64,000 bases of DNA from Parvibaculaceae bacterium (lineage in GTDB: Bacteria; Pseudomonadota; Alphaproteobacteria; Parvibaculales; Parvibaculaceae), in assembly GCA_019636015.1 (NCBI GenBank), contig JAHBYJ010000001.1, positions 1,426,001 through 1,490,000 of the forward strand. Reading direction: 5' to 3'. Position numbers and translations under genes: made by a program. The notes under the pieces were generated by a model, which did no database searches, was not told the DNA's origin, and was given only the letters and a program-made list of their open reading frames with translations. Positions 41,335 to 49,297 of the stretch are shown piece after piece (position 1 is the first letter of the stretch; each line of letters opens with the position of its first letter).

Positions 41335-42126
41335 TCAGCCTTTCTTCAGAAGGTCTCTTTCGCCGAGCTTTTCGGAAAGCATGCGCAGCTTGTCCTCGAC
41401 CTCCGCCATGGCCGGCCCGGTCGCGGGATGCGCGTCTTCTTCCGGGTCGGCGCCGGTCGGCAGCCGCGTGCCGATTTCGCGCGGTCCCGCCATTTCCTTC
41501 AGGCGCGACAGCCGCTCGGAGATGAGTGCCGCATGATCGGCGAAGCGGTCGCTCGCCTGCGCGGCGGTCTGGCGCGCCGCGTTGATCTCGGCGCGGATGG
41601 CGGCGATCTCCCCGTCATCGGCAAAGGCTTCGCGCGGCGGCGAGAGGGAAAGCCCGCCTTCGCCCGAAGTGAGGTTCAGGATCTGGATGGAAACGCCCGA
41701 GCGTTCTTCCCCGTCGAAGGCGATGTCGAATGCGGCCGGCTTGCCCGCCACGCGCCGCCCCGCAATGAGGTTCACGCGGTTATGCGTCGCCGAGCGGGCA
41801 ATGCCGTCGATCTCCTCGCGCAATTCGTCGTAGCGCCCGGCCAGAAGCGCGCGCCGCCCGAGGTCTGCGCTCGACGCGGCATCGGCGGCGAGGTCCGCCG
41901 CCTCGCGCAGCCGCTCGGCGATCGCGTCGATCGCGAGAACCGAGGTCTCGATGGTCGAAAGCGCGGTGGCGATCCGCTCGCCGAGTTCGGCGGCATTGTA
42001 GGAGCCCTTGTTCGTCGCCGTGGCGCGGAGCGCGCGCTGCATGGCGGCCGGCGTCACCGGCGGCGCCGCTTCCGCAGGCGGCGGCTCGAGCCTGTTGTTG
42101 CGCCTGAACAGCGAAAAGAGTCCCAT
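41335..42126 (-). CDS. Flagellin D1-like helical protein, hypothetical
   Basis: 263 aa from ATG 42126. RRALLAGRYDELREEIDGIA followed by RSATHNRVNLIAGR closely follows the flagellin D0/D1 helix pattern (leading up to the NGxNLLxG turn), and the flanking helices LREAADLAADAASSADLG and ARQTAAQASDRFADHAAL resemble the N- and C-terminal flagellin helices. The N-terminus (MGLFSLFRRN) and the Pro-rich linker are not flagellin-like, and no flagellar gene is nearby. It lacks a signal peptide. It could be a flagellin-derived regulator or structural protein. The function is unknown. Confidence 0.6.
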   Translation of the reverse strand: MGLFSLFRRNNRLEPPPAEAAPPVTPAAMQRALRATATNKGSYNAAELGERIATALSTIETSVLAIDAIAERLREAADLAADAASSADLGRRALLAGRYDELREEIDGIARSATHNRVNLIAGRRVAGKPAAFDIAFDGEERSGVSIQILNLTSGEGGLSLSPPREAFADDGEIAAIRAEINAARQTAAQASDRFADHAALISERLSRLKEMAGPREIGTRLPTGADPEEDAHPATGPAMAEVEDKLRMLSEKLGERDLLKKG

Positions 42127-42251
42127 GATCCGGTTTTGCCCATGCCCCATGCCCGGGCGGCGCGAGGCGCCGCCACCGGGGGAGAGACTAGGCCGATTGG
42201 GTTGACGACATCTAAAGGCGGGGGCAGGCAGCGGGAAACCGCCATGCTAGG

Positions 42252-42737
42252 ATGGCGCCCATGTCCCGCGCCCGCGTCTTCATCTGGAACATCGCCCGGC
42301 CCGCCATGCGCCTCTACTGGCGTCTCGCGCGCCCGCTCACGGCCGGCGTCCGCGGCCTCGTCTTCGATGCCGAGGGCCGCGTTCTGCTGGTACGTCACAC
42401 TTATATTCGCGGCTGGTATCTGCCGGGCGGCGGGGTGGAGCGGGGTGAAACCATGCTTTCTTCGCTCCGCCGCGAATTGCGGGAGGAAGTCGGCGTCCAT
42501 CTCACCGGTGAGGCGCGGCTCATCGGCCTCTACGCGAATTTCCGCGAATTCAAGTCGGATCATGTGGCGCTCTTCGCCGTCCCGCACCATGCCTATGCGC
42601 ATGAGCCCTGCCGCTCGCCGGAAATCGCGGAAAGCGGCTTCTTCCCGCCCGATGCGCTGCCCGAAGGTGTGACCCGCTCCACCGCACGGCGCATCGAGGA
42701 AGCCGTGCAAGGCCTCCCGCCGGACGAGCTCTGGTAA
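42252..42737 (+). CDS. Nudix hydrolase
   Basis: 161 aa. The Nudix box runs from GGGVERGETMLSSLRREL to REEVGV (residues about 58-80), preceded by YIRGWYLPG. The N-terminus IARPAMRLYWRLARPLTAGV is a basic amphipathic segment that may touch membrane. It probably hydrolyses a nucleoside-diphosphate-linked compound. The start is ATG 42252 or ATG 42261; the latter has AGGA at better distance. It is divergent from the flagellin-like gene. The substrate is unknown. Confidence 0.88.
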   Translation: MAPMSRARVFIWNIARPAMRLYWRLARPLTAGVRGLVFDAEGRVLLVRHTYIRGWYLPGGGVERGETMLSSLRRELREEVGVHLTGEARLIGLYANFREFKSDHVALFAVPHHAYAHEPCRSPEIAESGFFPPDALPEGVTRSTARRIEEAVQGLPPDELW

Positions 42738-42815
42738 CTCCCGCCGTACCGCTTTCGCCACATTTCGATCCTAAACCTCGTCTCGCGTCTCTCGATGGAC
42801 GCGGAAGGAGGACAC

Positions 42816-43178
42816 ATGAAATGGATCGCCATTCCGGCGCTCGCCGCCGGCATGATCTTTTCCGCGCTCCCCGCGGGCGCGCAGGATGTGGTGGAGTGGC
42901 AGGCGCTGCCTGCGGAGCGCGAGGCGCTTGTCGCGCTCGACAGCCAGCAGAATCGCGCGCTGCGGACATCGGTGCGCCATTGCATCTCCATCGGCCAGGC
43001 GCGCGGCCGCAATTCGGCCTGCGTCTTTCTCGATCTCGATCGCGTGATGCGGCAGAGCAACGAGGCATTGCGCGCCTATCACTTCGCGCTGCCGCGCCAG
43101 ATGCGCTACGACGAGAACAGGCACCGCGAAGCCGCCGTCGATCTCGTGGCAAAGGCGCGGGATCGCGCGGTGCAGTAA
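42816..43178 (+). CDS. Secreted small hypothetical protein
   Basis: 120 aa. The Sec signal peptide KWIAIPALAAGMIFSALPAG is cleaved near AQD. The mature helical domain has two cysteines (VRHCISIGQARGRNSACVFL) and ends with a charged helix. I do not recognise the family. AAGGAGG four bases before ATG 42816 fixes the start. It is likely periplasmic and is followed 80 bases later by another small exported protein, so the two may share a transcript. Confidence 0.65.
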   Translation: MKWIAIPALAAGMIFSALPAGAQDVVEWQALPAEREALVALDSQQNRALRTSVRHCISIGQARGRNSACVFLDLDRVMRQSNEALRAYHFALPRQMRYDENRHREAAVDLVAKARDRAVQ

Positions 43179-43258
43179 TCGCTGGACATGAGCGGCTCTT
43201 GAACTAGGTCCCTTCCGATTCCCGAACGAACGGCCAGAACGAACGGAAGGAGATTCTC

Positions 43259-43540
43259 ATGAAGCCGCTATCGAAACTGCCGTCTCTCGCCCTTGCCCTT
43301 GCTCTCACCATGCCCGTCCTGTCGGGCGCGGCGCTGGCGGGCGACCGCAAGCCGACGGACGAGGAGCGCGCCGCCATGGAAGAGACGCTGCGCGGCGCCG
43401 GCTATACGAGCTGGAAGGATATTGAATTCGATAATGGCCACTGGGAAGTGGACGATGCCGTCGGTCCGGACGGCCGCGAATACGACATCAAGCTCCACGC
43501 CCAGGGCTTCGGCATCATCGAGGTCCGCGAGGACGATTGA
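43259..43540 (+). CDS. PepSY-like small exported protein
   Basis: 93 aa. A signal peptide (LPSLALALALTMPVLSGAAL ending in AGD) precedes a single small domain: ETLRGAGYTSWKDIEFDNGH, then WEVDDAVGPDGREYDIKLHA. The W-x-V-D-x-A...DGxxYDIKL pattern is that of PepSY-domain proteins, which bind peptides or inhibit proteases in the periplasm. GGAGA precedes ATG 43259. It is convergent with the glutathione transferase gene, three bases apart. Confidence 0.75.
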   Translation: MKPLSKLPSLALALALTMPVLSGAALAGDRKPTDEERAAMEETLRGAGYTSWKDIEFDNGHWEVDDAVGPDGREYDIKLHAQGFGIIEVREDD

Positions 43541-43543
43541 TCC

Positions 43544-44533
43544 TCAGCCGAGCCGCGCCCTGTCATGCGGCGCGGCAAGGTCCTGATCCGGCCCCGCGGG
43601 CACGATGCCCGTGGGGTTGATCGTCTTGTGGCTGCCGTAATAGTGCCGCTTGATGTGATCGAAATTCACCGTCTCCGCCACGCCCGGCACCTGGTAGAGC
43701 TCGCGCAGATAGTTCGAGAGATTCGGATAATCCGCGATGCGGCGGATATTGCATTTGAAATGCCCGTGATAGACGGCATCGAACCGCACCAGCGTCGTGA
43801 AGAGACGCCAGTCCGCTTCGGTGAGCCGCCCGCCCGCGAGATAGCGCTGCTTGCCGAGCCGCGCCTCCAGCCGGTCGAGCTCGGCAAACAGCGCCTCGAC
43901 TTCCTTGTCGTAGACGGATTGCTCGGTCGCGAAGCCGGCCTTGTAGACGCCATTGTTCACATGGTCGTAGACCGCTGAATTGATGGCGTCGATCTCGCCG
44001 CGCAAGTCTTCAGGGTAGAAATCGAGCTCGCCATTCACGCCGTCGATCCCGTCGAAGGCCGAATTGAGCATGCGGATGATCTCTGCGGATTCATTCGTCA
44101 CGATGGTCTGGCGCTGCTTGTCCCACAGCACCGGCACGGTCACGCGGCCCGTATAGTCCGGATCGGCGGCAAGATAGACCTCGTAAAGCCGCGTCTTGCG
44201 GTTCACGAAATCCGGGATCGTCGCATCGTCCGCGCCCTTCAGCGTCCAGCCTTCGTCGAGCATCAGCGGGTCGACGACCGACAGCGATATCTTGTCCTCG
44301 AGCCCCTTCAGCTTGCGGAAGATGAGCGTGCGATGCGCCCAGGGGCAGGCGAGCGAGACATAGAGATGATAGCGCCCGGCCTCCGCCTTGAAGCCCGCCT
44401 CGCCCGTCGGCCCCGCGCTGCCATCCGCCGTCACCCAGTTCCGGAACGAGGACTCCTGCCGCTTGAACGCGCCGCCGGTCGACTTCGTGTCGTACCATTT
44501 GTCGGTCCATTTTCCGTCGACCAGAAGTCCCAT
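43544..44533 (-). CDS. yqjG: Glutathionyl-hydroquinone reductase (GST Xi/ECM4 family)
   Basis: 329 aa, the family length. The catalytic cysteine is in SLACPWAHRTLIFRKLKGLE. SFRNWVTADGSAGPTGEAGF and VPVLWDKQRQTIVTNESAEI follow the YqjG/ECM4 pattern, with the C-terminal helical domain from about residue 150. The enzyme reduces glutathionyl-hydroquinones to hydroquinones, detoxifying quinone adducts. The neighbours pirin and wrbA point to the same quinone/electrophile theme. It starts at ATG 44533 with AGGACGGAACG upstream. Confidence 0.92.
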   Translation of the reverse strand: MGLLVDGKWTDKWYDTKSTGGAFKRQESSFRNWVTADGSAGPTGEAGFKAEAGRYHLYVSLACPWAHRTLIFRKLKGLEDKISLSVVDPLMLDEGWTLKGADDATIPDFVNRKTRLYEVYLAADPDYTGRVTVPVLWDKQRQTIVTNESAEIIRMLNSAFDGIDGVNGELDFYPEDLRGEIDAINSAVYDHVNNGVYKAGFATEQSVYDKEVEALFAELDRLEARLGKQRYLAGGRLTEADWRLFTTLVRFDAVYHGHFKCNIRRIADYPNLSNYLRELYQVPGVAETVNFDHIKRHYYGSHKTINPTGIVPAGPDQDLAAPHDRARLG

Positions 44534-44580
44534 CGTTCCGTCCTCCTTGAAGCAGTCATCGATAGTTCGCTTTAACCTTC

Positions 44581-44733
44581 ACCTCCCCCTCGCGGGGAGG
44601 TCGAAGGGCGCAGCCCTTCGGGTGGGGGGGCGCGGCGGCAAATCGTTTCGATGCAATTGCCGCAACACAGTTACCCCCACCCGGGAAATCCGCCTTCGGC
44701 GCATTTCCCGGCCTCCCCGCAAGGGGGAGGCAA
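44581..44733. repeat. Inverted pair of dispersed palindromic repeats (type C)
   Basis: The left half is CCTCCCCCTCGCGGGGAGG (44582-44600) plus a hairpin GAAGGGC-GCA-GCCCTTC and a G-rich box. The right half is the inverted equivalent ending in CCTCCCCGCAAGGGGGAGG (44712-44730). Between them GCGGCAA...TTGCCGC pairs as well. The order, invariant hairpin - variable hairpin - G box, is the same as in the type B copies at 31250 and 47318, so these are related families. It fills most of the 211-base gap. Confidence 0.75.
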
Positions 44734-44744
44734 GGGATTTTTCG

Positions 44745-45455
44745 TCACTCTTCCGGCGGCAGGTCGACCAGTACGATCTCCGCATCGTCGAGCGCGCGGA
44801 TGGTGAGCTGATCCACATCGCGGATCGCGGCGCCCGACCGCTCGCCGACCTCGACGCCATTGACCTCGATCCGGCCCTTCGCCGGCACGAGATAGGCAAG
44901 ACGGCCCTTGGCGATGACATGGGTCACGGACGTGCCCTTGTCCAGCGTTGCGCCGAGAACTTCGGCATCCTGCGCGATCCAGAGCGCTTCCGCCGGCGCA
45001 TCCGCCTTGCCGCTCGCAAGCGGCACGAGCCGGCCCTTACGGCCTTCCTTCGGAAATTGGGCCGTCTCCCAGCGAGGCGTGATGCCTTCGCGGTTCGGCT
45101 CGATCCAGATCTGGAAGATGCGGGCGTCCTCATCCTCGAGGTTCCACTCCTCATGCTGGATGCCGCGTCCCGCCGACATCACCTGAACGTCGCCCGCCAC
45201 CGTGCGGCCTTCATTGTTGAGGTGATCGCGATGCGTCACCGCGCCTTCGCGCACATAGGTGATGATCTCCATGTCGCGATGCGGATGCGGCGGAAAGCCC
45301 GTCTTCGCGCGGATGAGGTCGTCGTTCCACACGCGCAGCGCGCCCCAGCCCATGCGCTTCGGATCGTAATAGCGCGCAAAGGAGAAATGATGCTTCGCCT
45401 CGAGCCAGCCGTGATTGGCGCCGCCGAGCGAATTGAAATCGCGAATCTCGATCAT
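44745..45455 (-). CDS. Pirin family protein (putative quercetin 2,3-dioxygenase type)
   Basis: 236 aa. IEIRDFNSLGGANHGWLEAK and HFSFARYYDPKRMGWGALRV open the protein. The cupin metal ligands are in PPHPHRDMEIITYV, with His in RGIQHEEWN and Glu nearby. Bacterial pirins of this size can act as quercetinases or redox-sensing proteins. ATG 45455 is the family start; an ATG at 45473 would add six residues. It lies between the hydroquinone reductase and wrbA, all leftward. It is cytoplasmic. Confidence 0.9.
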   Translation of the reverse strand: MIEIRDFNSLGGANHGWLEAKHHFSFARYYDPKRMGWGALRVWNDDLIRAKTGFPPHPHRDMEIITYVREGAVTHRDHLNNEGRTVAGDVQVMSAGRGIQHEEWNLEDEDARIFQIWIEPNREGITPRWETAQFPKEGRKGRLVPLASGKADAPAEALWIAQDAEVLGATLDKGTSVTHVIAKGRLAYLVPAKGRIEVNGVEVGERSGAAIRDVDQLTIRALDDAEIVLVDLPPEE

Positions 45456-45483
45456 GTGAATCCTGCCTTTCATCAGGAGAGGT

Positions 45484-45539
45484 GCCCGGCCGGCCCCCGA
45501 TCACCCGGAGGGGAGGGAGGGGAAAGCGGCCGGCCGGGC
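45484..45539. other. Long-armed hairpin between wrbA and pirin
   Basis: GCCCGGCCGGC (45484-45494) pairs perfectly with GCCGGCCGGGC (45529-45539), enclosing a purine-rich loop with G-runs (GGAGGGGAGGGAGGGG). It lies after wrbA and before the pirin start on the minus strand. With no U-run it is not a normal terminator; an mRNA stabilising or attenuating structure, or a G-quadruplex, is possible. Confidence 0.4.
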
Positions 45540-45595
45540 CCGAGGCTCCGTTACGCGTCACCCGACATACGGAGCCTCTGGAACGGGTTGAATGT

Positions 45596-46207
45596 CTACG
45601 CCTTGAGCTTCCCGGCAATGGCGGCGACATGGGCGCCCTGCTTCTTCGCAAGGCTCAGTTCTTTCTCCGTGGGCTGACGGCTTCCGTCGCCGCCCGCCAG
45701 CGTCGATGCGCCATAGGGCGAACCGCCGCGGACCTCGGAAATATCGAAAAGTTCGTTGCCGACCGAATAGGGCAGGCCGACGATCACCATGCCGTGGTGA
45801 AGCAGCGTCGAGTGGAACGAGGTGATGGTCGTCTCGTTGCCCGCGCCCGTGCCGGTCGAGGTGAAGACGGAGCCCGCCTTGCCCGCCAGCGCGCCCTTCG
45901 CCCAGAGCCCGCCGGTCTGGTCGAGAAAGCTCCGCATCTGCCCGGTCATGTTGCCGAAGCGCGTCGGCGTGCCGAAGATGATGCCGTCATAATCGCCAAG
46001 CTCTTGGGGGGAGGCGACGGGCGCATCCTGCTCGACCTTCATGCCGGCATTCTTCATCGCCTCTTCGGGCATGGTCTCGGGCACGCGCTTCAGCGTCACT
46101 TCCACGCCGGCAACCGAGCCCGCACCGTCGGCAACCGCCTTCGCCAGCGTTTCGATATGGCCGTAGGAGCTGTGATACAGCACCAGGATTTTCGTCTTCT
46201 CGCTCAT
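45596..46207 (-). CDS. wrbA: NAD(P)H:quinone oxidoreductase WrbA
   Basis: 203 aa. The FMN phosphate loop is [18 protein letters not shown], with the WrbA-specific [20 protein letters not shown] and [20 protein letters not shown], then MVIVGLPYS. It is a flavodoxin-fold enzyme that reduces quinones by two electrons and so avoids semiquinone formation. GGAGGGACAG precedes ATG 46207. It is divergent from a LysR regulator, whose gene starts 143 bases away, the classic arrangement for LysR control of wrbA-type genes. Confidence 0.95.
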   Translation of the reverse strand: MSEKTKILVLYHSSYGHIETLAKAVADGAGSVAGVEVTLKRVPETMPEEAMKNAGMKVEQDAPVASPQELGDYDGIIFGTPTRFGNMTGQMRSFLDQTGGLWAKGALAGKAGSVFTSTGTGAGNETTITSFHSTLLHHGMVIVGLPYSVGNELFDISEVRGGSPYGASTLAGGDGSRQPTEKELSLAKKQGAHVAAIAGKLKA

Positions 46208-46278
46208 CTGTCCCTCCATCGGAGGCCCCGGGCCTTTCGGAAAGGGGCGTTGCTCAAACTGATGCAATCCATGTAGTT

Positions 46279-46315
46279 TGTTTCTCCGGAGAGATAATCC
46301 GGATAGATTGAAACA
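46279..46315. promoter_or_regulatory. Inverted motifs in the wrbA-lysR intergenic region
   Basis: TGTTTC (46279-46284) and GAAACA (46310-46315) form an outer inverted pair around an inner palindrome TCTCCGGAGA (46283-46292). The region lies midway between the divergent starts and is AT-richer than its flanks, so it is the likely LysR binding and promoter segment. The exact site cannot be fixed by eye. Confidence 0.4.
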
Positions 46316-46350
46316 GATTGTTCCCCTGGGGTTTACAGTGAGATAGGGCG

Positions 46351-47268
46351 ATGGCGGTCGATCTCAACGGTTTTGCGGTCTTCGTGAAGGTGGTGGAGCT
46401 GGGCGGCTTCACGGCGGCGGCGGACGCCCTCGGCCTCTCGAAATCCATGGTGAGCCGCCAGGTCTCCATGCTCGAGGACGAGCTCGGCGTCCGCCTGCTG
46501 AACCGCACCACCCGCCGCATCAGCCTCACGGAAGCCGGCAGCGTCGTTTTCGAGCGCGCAGGCCGCATCGTCGCCGAAGCGGCCGAAGCCGTGGAGGAGG
46601 CGAATTGCGTCGAGGGCGCGGTGCGCGGCCTCCTTCGCGTCAACGCGCCCATGACCTTCGGCATCCGCCAGCTCGGCCCCGTGCTGCCGGAATTTCTCGC
46701 GCGTTATCCGGAACTCACCCTCGATCTCGCGCTGAACGACCGCCGCGTCGATCTCATCGAGGAAGGCTTCGATGTCTCGTTGCGCATTTCCGCGCTGACG
46801 GATTCAAGCCTGATCGCGCGCCAGCTCGCGCCCGTCGAGCGCCACATCGTCGGCGCGCCGTCATACTTCGAGAAACACGGGCGTCCGGAGCGCCCGTCCG
46901 ATCTCGCGTCCCATCCCTTCCTGCTCTACACGCTGCTCGCGCGCCCGACCCATCTCGAAATGGAAAACGGAAAGGGCGAGCGCGAACAGGTGGAGCTGAA
47001 GGCCCGCCTCCTCTGCAACAATGCGGACGCCATGCTCGATGCCATCGCGGCCGGCGCGGGCCTCGCCCTGCTGCCCGATTTCATCGGCTGCGACCACCTG
47101 AAAAGCGGCGCGCTCATGCGCGTGCTGGAAGACTGGACCGTGCCGCCCCTCACCCTCCATGCCATCTACCCCCACACCCGCCACCTCTCCGCCAAAACCC
47201 GCGCCTTCGTGGATTTCACGGTGGAGAAATTCGGGCCGGGGAAAGCGCCGTGGGGGCCCGGGGCATGA
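46351..47268 (+). CDS. LysR family transcriptional regulator
   Basis: 305 aa, the normal length. The winged HTH is residues 1-60 ([40 protein letters not shown]). The effector domain begins near residue 90 ([20 protein letters not shown]), and the sub-group with [15 protein letters not shown] resembles the AaeR/DmlR-like branch. It is divergent from wrbA, which is its likely target along with pirin. It starts at ATG 46351; GATAGGGCG precedes it. The inducer is unknown, perhaps quinones or electrophiles by context. Confidence 0.9.
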   Translation: MAVDLNGFAVFVKVVELGGFTAAADALGLSKSMVSRQVSMLEDELGVRLLNRTTRRISLTEAGSVVFERAGRIVAEAAEAVEEANCVEGAVRGLLRVNAPMTFGIRQLGPVLPEFLARYPELTLDLALNDRRVDLIEEGFDVSLRISALTDSSLIARQLAPVERHIVGAPSYFEKHGRPERPSDLASHPFLLYTLLARPTHLEMENGKGEREQVELKARLLCNNADAMLDAIAAGAGLALLPDFIGCDHLKSGALMRVLEDWTVPPLTLHAIYPHTRHLSAKTRAFVDFTVEKFGPGKAPWGPGA

Positions 47269-47317
47269 GGGGAGGGGAGATGAAAATTAAGCCCATCGGT
47301 ATAAGTCTTACCCCGCC

Positions 47318-47386
47318 ATCTGGCCCACCCTCCCCTTGAGGGAGGGTCAAAATTTGCATCGCAAATTTTGGGGAGGGGTAAGCGAG
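47318..47386. repeat. Dispersed palindromic repeat, type B single half
   Basis: This is a near-identical direct copy (a few substitutions in about 67 bases) of 31243-31310. It contains the invariant hairpin CCCTCCCC-TTGA-GGGAGGG, a hairpin AAAATTTGC-A-...-GCAAATTTT, and GGGGAGGGG. Only the left half is present here; no inverted partner follows. It lies 50 bases after the lysR stop. Confidence 0.85.
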
Positions 47387-47438
47387 GAAACTCGGGGCTT
47401 CCAACCGGCGGGAACGGAGGCACCCTCCGCCAGATCAA

Positions 47439-47466
47439 AAAAGGCGGGCCCTCGGACCCGCCTTTT
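47439..47466. terminator. Bidirectional intrinsic terminator
   Basis: AAAAGGCGGG (47439-47448) pairs with CCCGCCTTTT (47457-47466) around an 8-base loop, with A-runs before and T-runs after. It stands between the convergent lysR and SDR genes and can serve both strands. Confidence 0.9.
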
Positions 47467-47491
47467 CTTCATTCAATCCAGCGCGTAACGC

Positions 47492-48406
47492 CTACACCGG
47501 CTCCCACGTGAACACGGCGCCCGTTGCGCCGAGGTCGGTATAGCCGCCTTCCATCGCCGGGAAGGCGTGGGAGAGGATCGTTTCCGGCGTCCAGCCGTCG
47601 ATCCGCGCGACGGACTTCACGGGCCGCGGCTGCGAGAAGAGCACGAGCTCATTGCCGCGCACCGCGAAGATCTGCCCGTTCGCCGTGCAGCCAGGCGAGG
47701 CAAGCGCGACGGCGAAATTGCCGACCTGTTCGGCCCGCATCGCATTCTTCATGCGCTCGACGCGCTTTGCCGAGGCTTCGTCCTTCACCGGAATGGTCGC
47801 GATCATGCGCGTCCAGGCGAAAGGCGCGATGATGTTGGAGCGGACATTCTTCGCCGCCCCTTCCATCGCGATGATGCGCGAGAGGCCGGCAATGCCCATC
47901 TTGGCGGCCGCGTAGTTCGCCTGGCCGATATTGCCGATGAGGCCCGACGTCGAGGTGAAGAGGACGAAATTGCCTTCTTCCTTCTCGCGGAAATGATTGA
48001 TCGCCGCGCGGGTGATGTTGTAGCTGCCCTTCAGATGCACCTCGAGGACGGCGTCCCAGTCCTCGTCCGGCATCTTGTGGAACATGCCGTCGCGGAGAAT
48101 CCCCGCCGGGCTGATGATCGAGTGCAGCGCGCCATAGGTGTCGAGCGCCTGCGCGATCATGTTTTCAGCGCCCGATTTCAGCGACACGCTGTCGGAATTC
48201 GCGACCGCTTCGCCGCCCGCCGCCTTGATCTCGTTCACGGTCTTCTGCGCGGCGCTCGCATCGCCCGCATCGCCGCCCTTCACGCTGCCGCCGAGATCGT
48301 TCACCACGACCTTCGCGCCCTCGCGCGCCGCGATCATCGCGCATTCCTTGCCGATGCCGCCCGCCGCACCCGTGACGAGCACCACCTTGCCTTCCAGAAT
48401 TCCCAT
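47492..48406 (-). CDS. SDR family oxidoreductase (MFE-2-type 3-hydroxyacyl-CoA dehydrogenase-like)
   Basis: 304 aa. The NAD-binding loop is VLVTGAAGGIGKECAM. Catalytic residues lie in LFTSTSGLIGNIGQANYAAAK (Ser, Tyr and Lys; quoted stretch ends at the Lys). The GNIGQANYAAAKMGI motif and the insertion after beta-2 (GDAGDASAAQKTVNEIKAAG) are typical of the dehydrogenase domain of peroxisomal multifunctional enzyme 2 and its bacterial homologues. It probably oxidises a hydroxyacyl-CoA in beta-oxidation or steroid degradation. It starts at ATG 48406. Confidence 0.87.
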   Translation of the reverse strand: MGILEGKVVLVTGAAGGIGKECAMIAAREGAKVVVNDLGGSVKGGDAGDASAAQKTVNEIKAAGGEAVANSDSVSLKSGAENMIAQALDTYGALHSIISPAGILRDGMFHKMPDEDWDAVLEVHLKGSYNITRAAINHFREKEEGNFVLFTSTSGLIGNIGQANYAAAKMGIAGLSRIIAMEGAAKNVRSNIIAPFAWTRMIATIPVKDEASAKRVERMKNAMRAEQVGNFAVALASPGCTANGQIFAVRGNELVLFSQPRPVKSVARIDGWTPETILSHAFPAMEGGYTDLGATGAVFTWEPV

Positions 48407-48774
48407 GACGTGTCCCTCTCGGTCCGTTTGTCCTTGTTGCCGGGCAAGCTAGCGAAGCGCCGGGCGCCGTTCCAGCCTTTTTAGCCCTGCCGCAGCGGCG
48501 GGCCGCCCCGCCAAAGCCGCTTTACGGGAAACCCGCCCCGTGCTATCCGCCTTGACCGTCCGGGGTCTCACGCCCCGGCCCGAAAGGACCGCATCATGGC
48601 GCTGAGGCTCGCAGAGCAGCGACGACGAGAGAGGGAAGGGGCTGATCGCCGCCCCCGCCGCCTTTCCGCGCGCGCCATTCCGGTCCTTGCCTCCGCCTGA
48701 GCGGCGGCCGGGCCCGCGAGGGGTGAGCGCATCGATCTCCATGACCCTTCGCTGAGCCCCGTGAGACAGACCCC
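48407..48774. other. 368-base intergenic region, possible micro-ORF
   Basis: No firm gene is seen. 48557-48577 contains a hairpin, CCGGGG-TCTCACG-CCCCGG. An ATG at 48596 opens a 34-codon arginine-rich frame (ends near 48700) preceded by AAAGGACC. A second tiny frame, M-T-L-R-stop, lies at about 48739, 35 bases before the GNAT start. A leader-peptide arrangement is possible but unsupported by similarity. The remaining sequence holds the divergent promoter region of the SDR gene. Confidence 0.4.
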
Positions 48775-49278
48775 ATGTTCGAGATAGAAGCCGAGCGGCC
48801 GGAGCACCGGCCTGCCATTGAAGCCCTGCTGGACCTCTCCTTCGGCCCCGGCCGCTACGCGAAAACCGCGCAGCGCCTGCGCGAAGGCAATGAGCCTGCG
48901 CCCGGCCTCAGCTATGTCGCCTTCACGGGCGAGGGGGCGGAGCGCCGCATGGTGGGCTCCCTGAGCTTCTGGCCGGTCGTCATCGGCGGCGTGCCGGGCC
49001 TCATGCTCGGGCCGCTCGCGGTCGATCCCGTGCTGCGCGGCAAGGGCTGCGGCATCAAGCTGATGGAGAAGGGTCTCGCCGATGCGAAGAAGCTCGGCTA
49101 CCGGCTGGTGATCCTGGTGGGCGATGCGCCTTACTATGCCAAGGTCGGCTTCGGCCCCGTACCGCCCGGCCGCCTCACCATGCCGGGCCCGGTCGATCCC
49201 GCCCGGCTCCTCTACCGCGAACTCGACATCGGCGCCTTCGGGCGCGCGAAGGGCCCGATCGTGAAGCCCGGCCGGTAA
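48775..49278 (+). CDS. GNAT family N-acetyltransferase
   Basis: 167 aa. The acetyl-CoA-binding motif A is LGPLAVDPVLRGKGCGIKLM, with the pyrophosphate loop R-G-K-G-C-G, followed by LVGDAPYYAKVGFGPVPPGR, which is characteristic of the YhbS-like GNAT subgroup. The acceptor substrate is unknown. It is cytoplasmic. ATG 48775 has no strong Shine-Dalgarno, only GAGACAGACCCC upstream. The methyltransferase gene begins 19 bases after its stop, suggesting a two-gene operon. Confidence 0.88.
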   Translation: MFEIEAERPEHRPAIEALLDLSFGPGRYAKTAQRLREGNEPAPGLSYVAFTGEGAERRMVGSLSFWPVVIGGVPGLMLGPLAVDPVLRGKGCGIKLMEKGLADAKKLGYRLVILVGDAPYYAKVGFGPVPPGRLTMPGPVDPARLLYRELDIGAFGRAKGPIVKPGR

Positions 49279-49297
49279 ACAAAAAAAGAGCGCCGCC

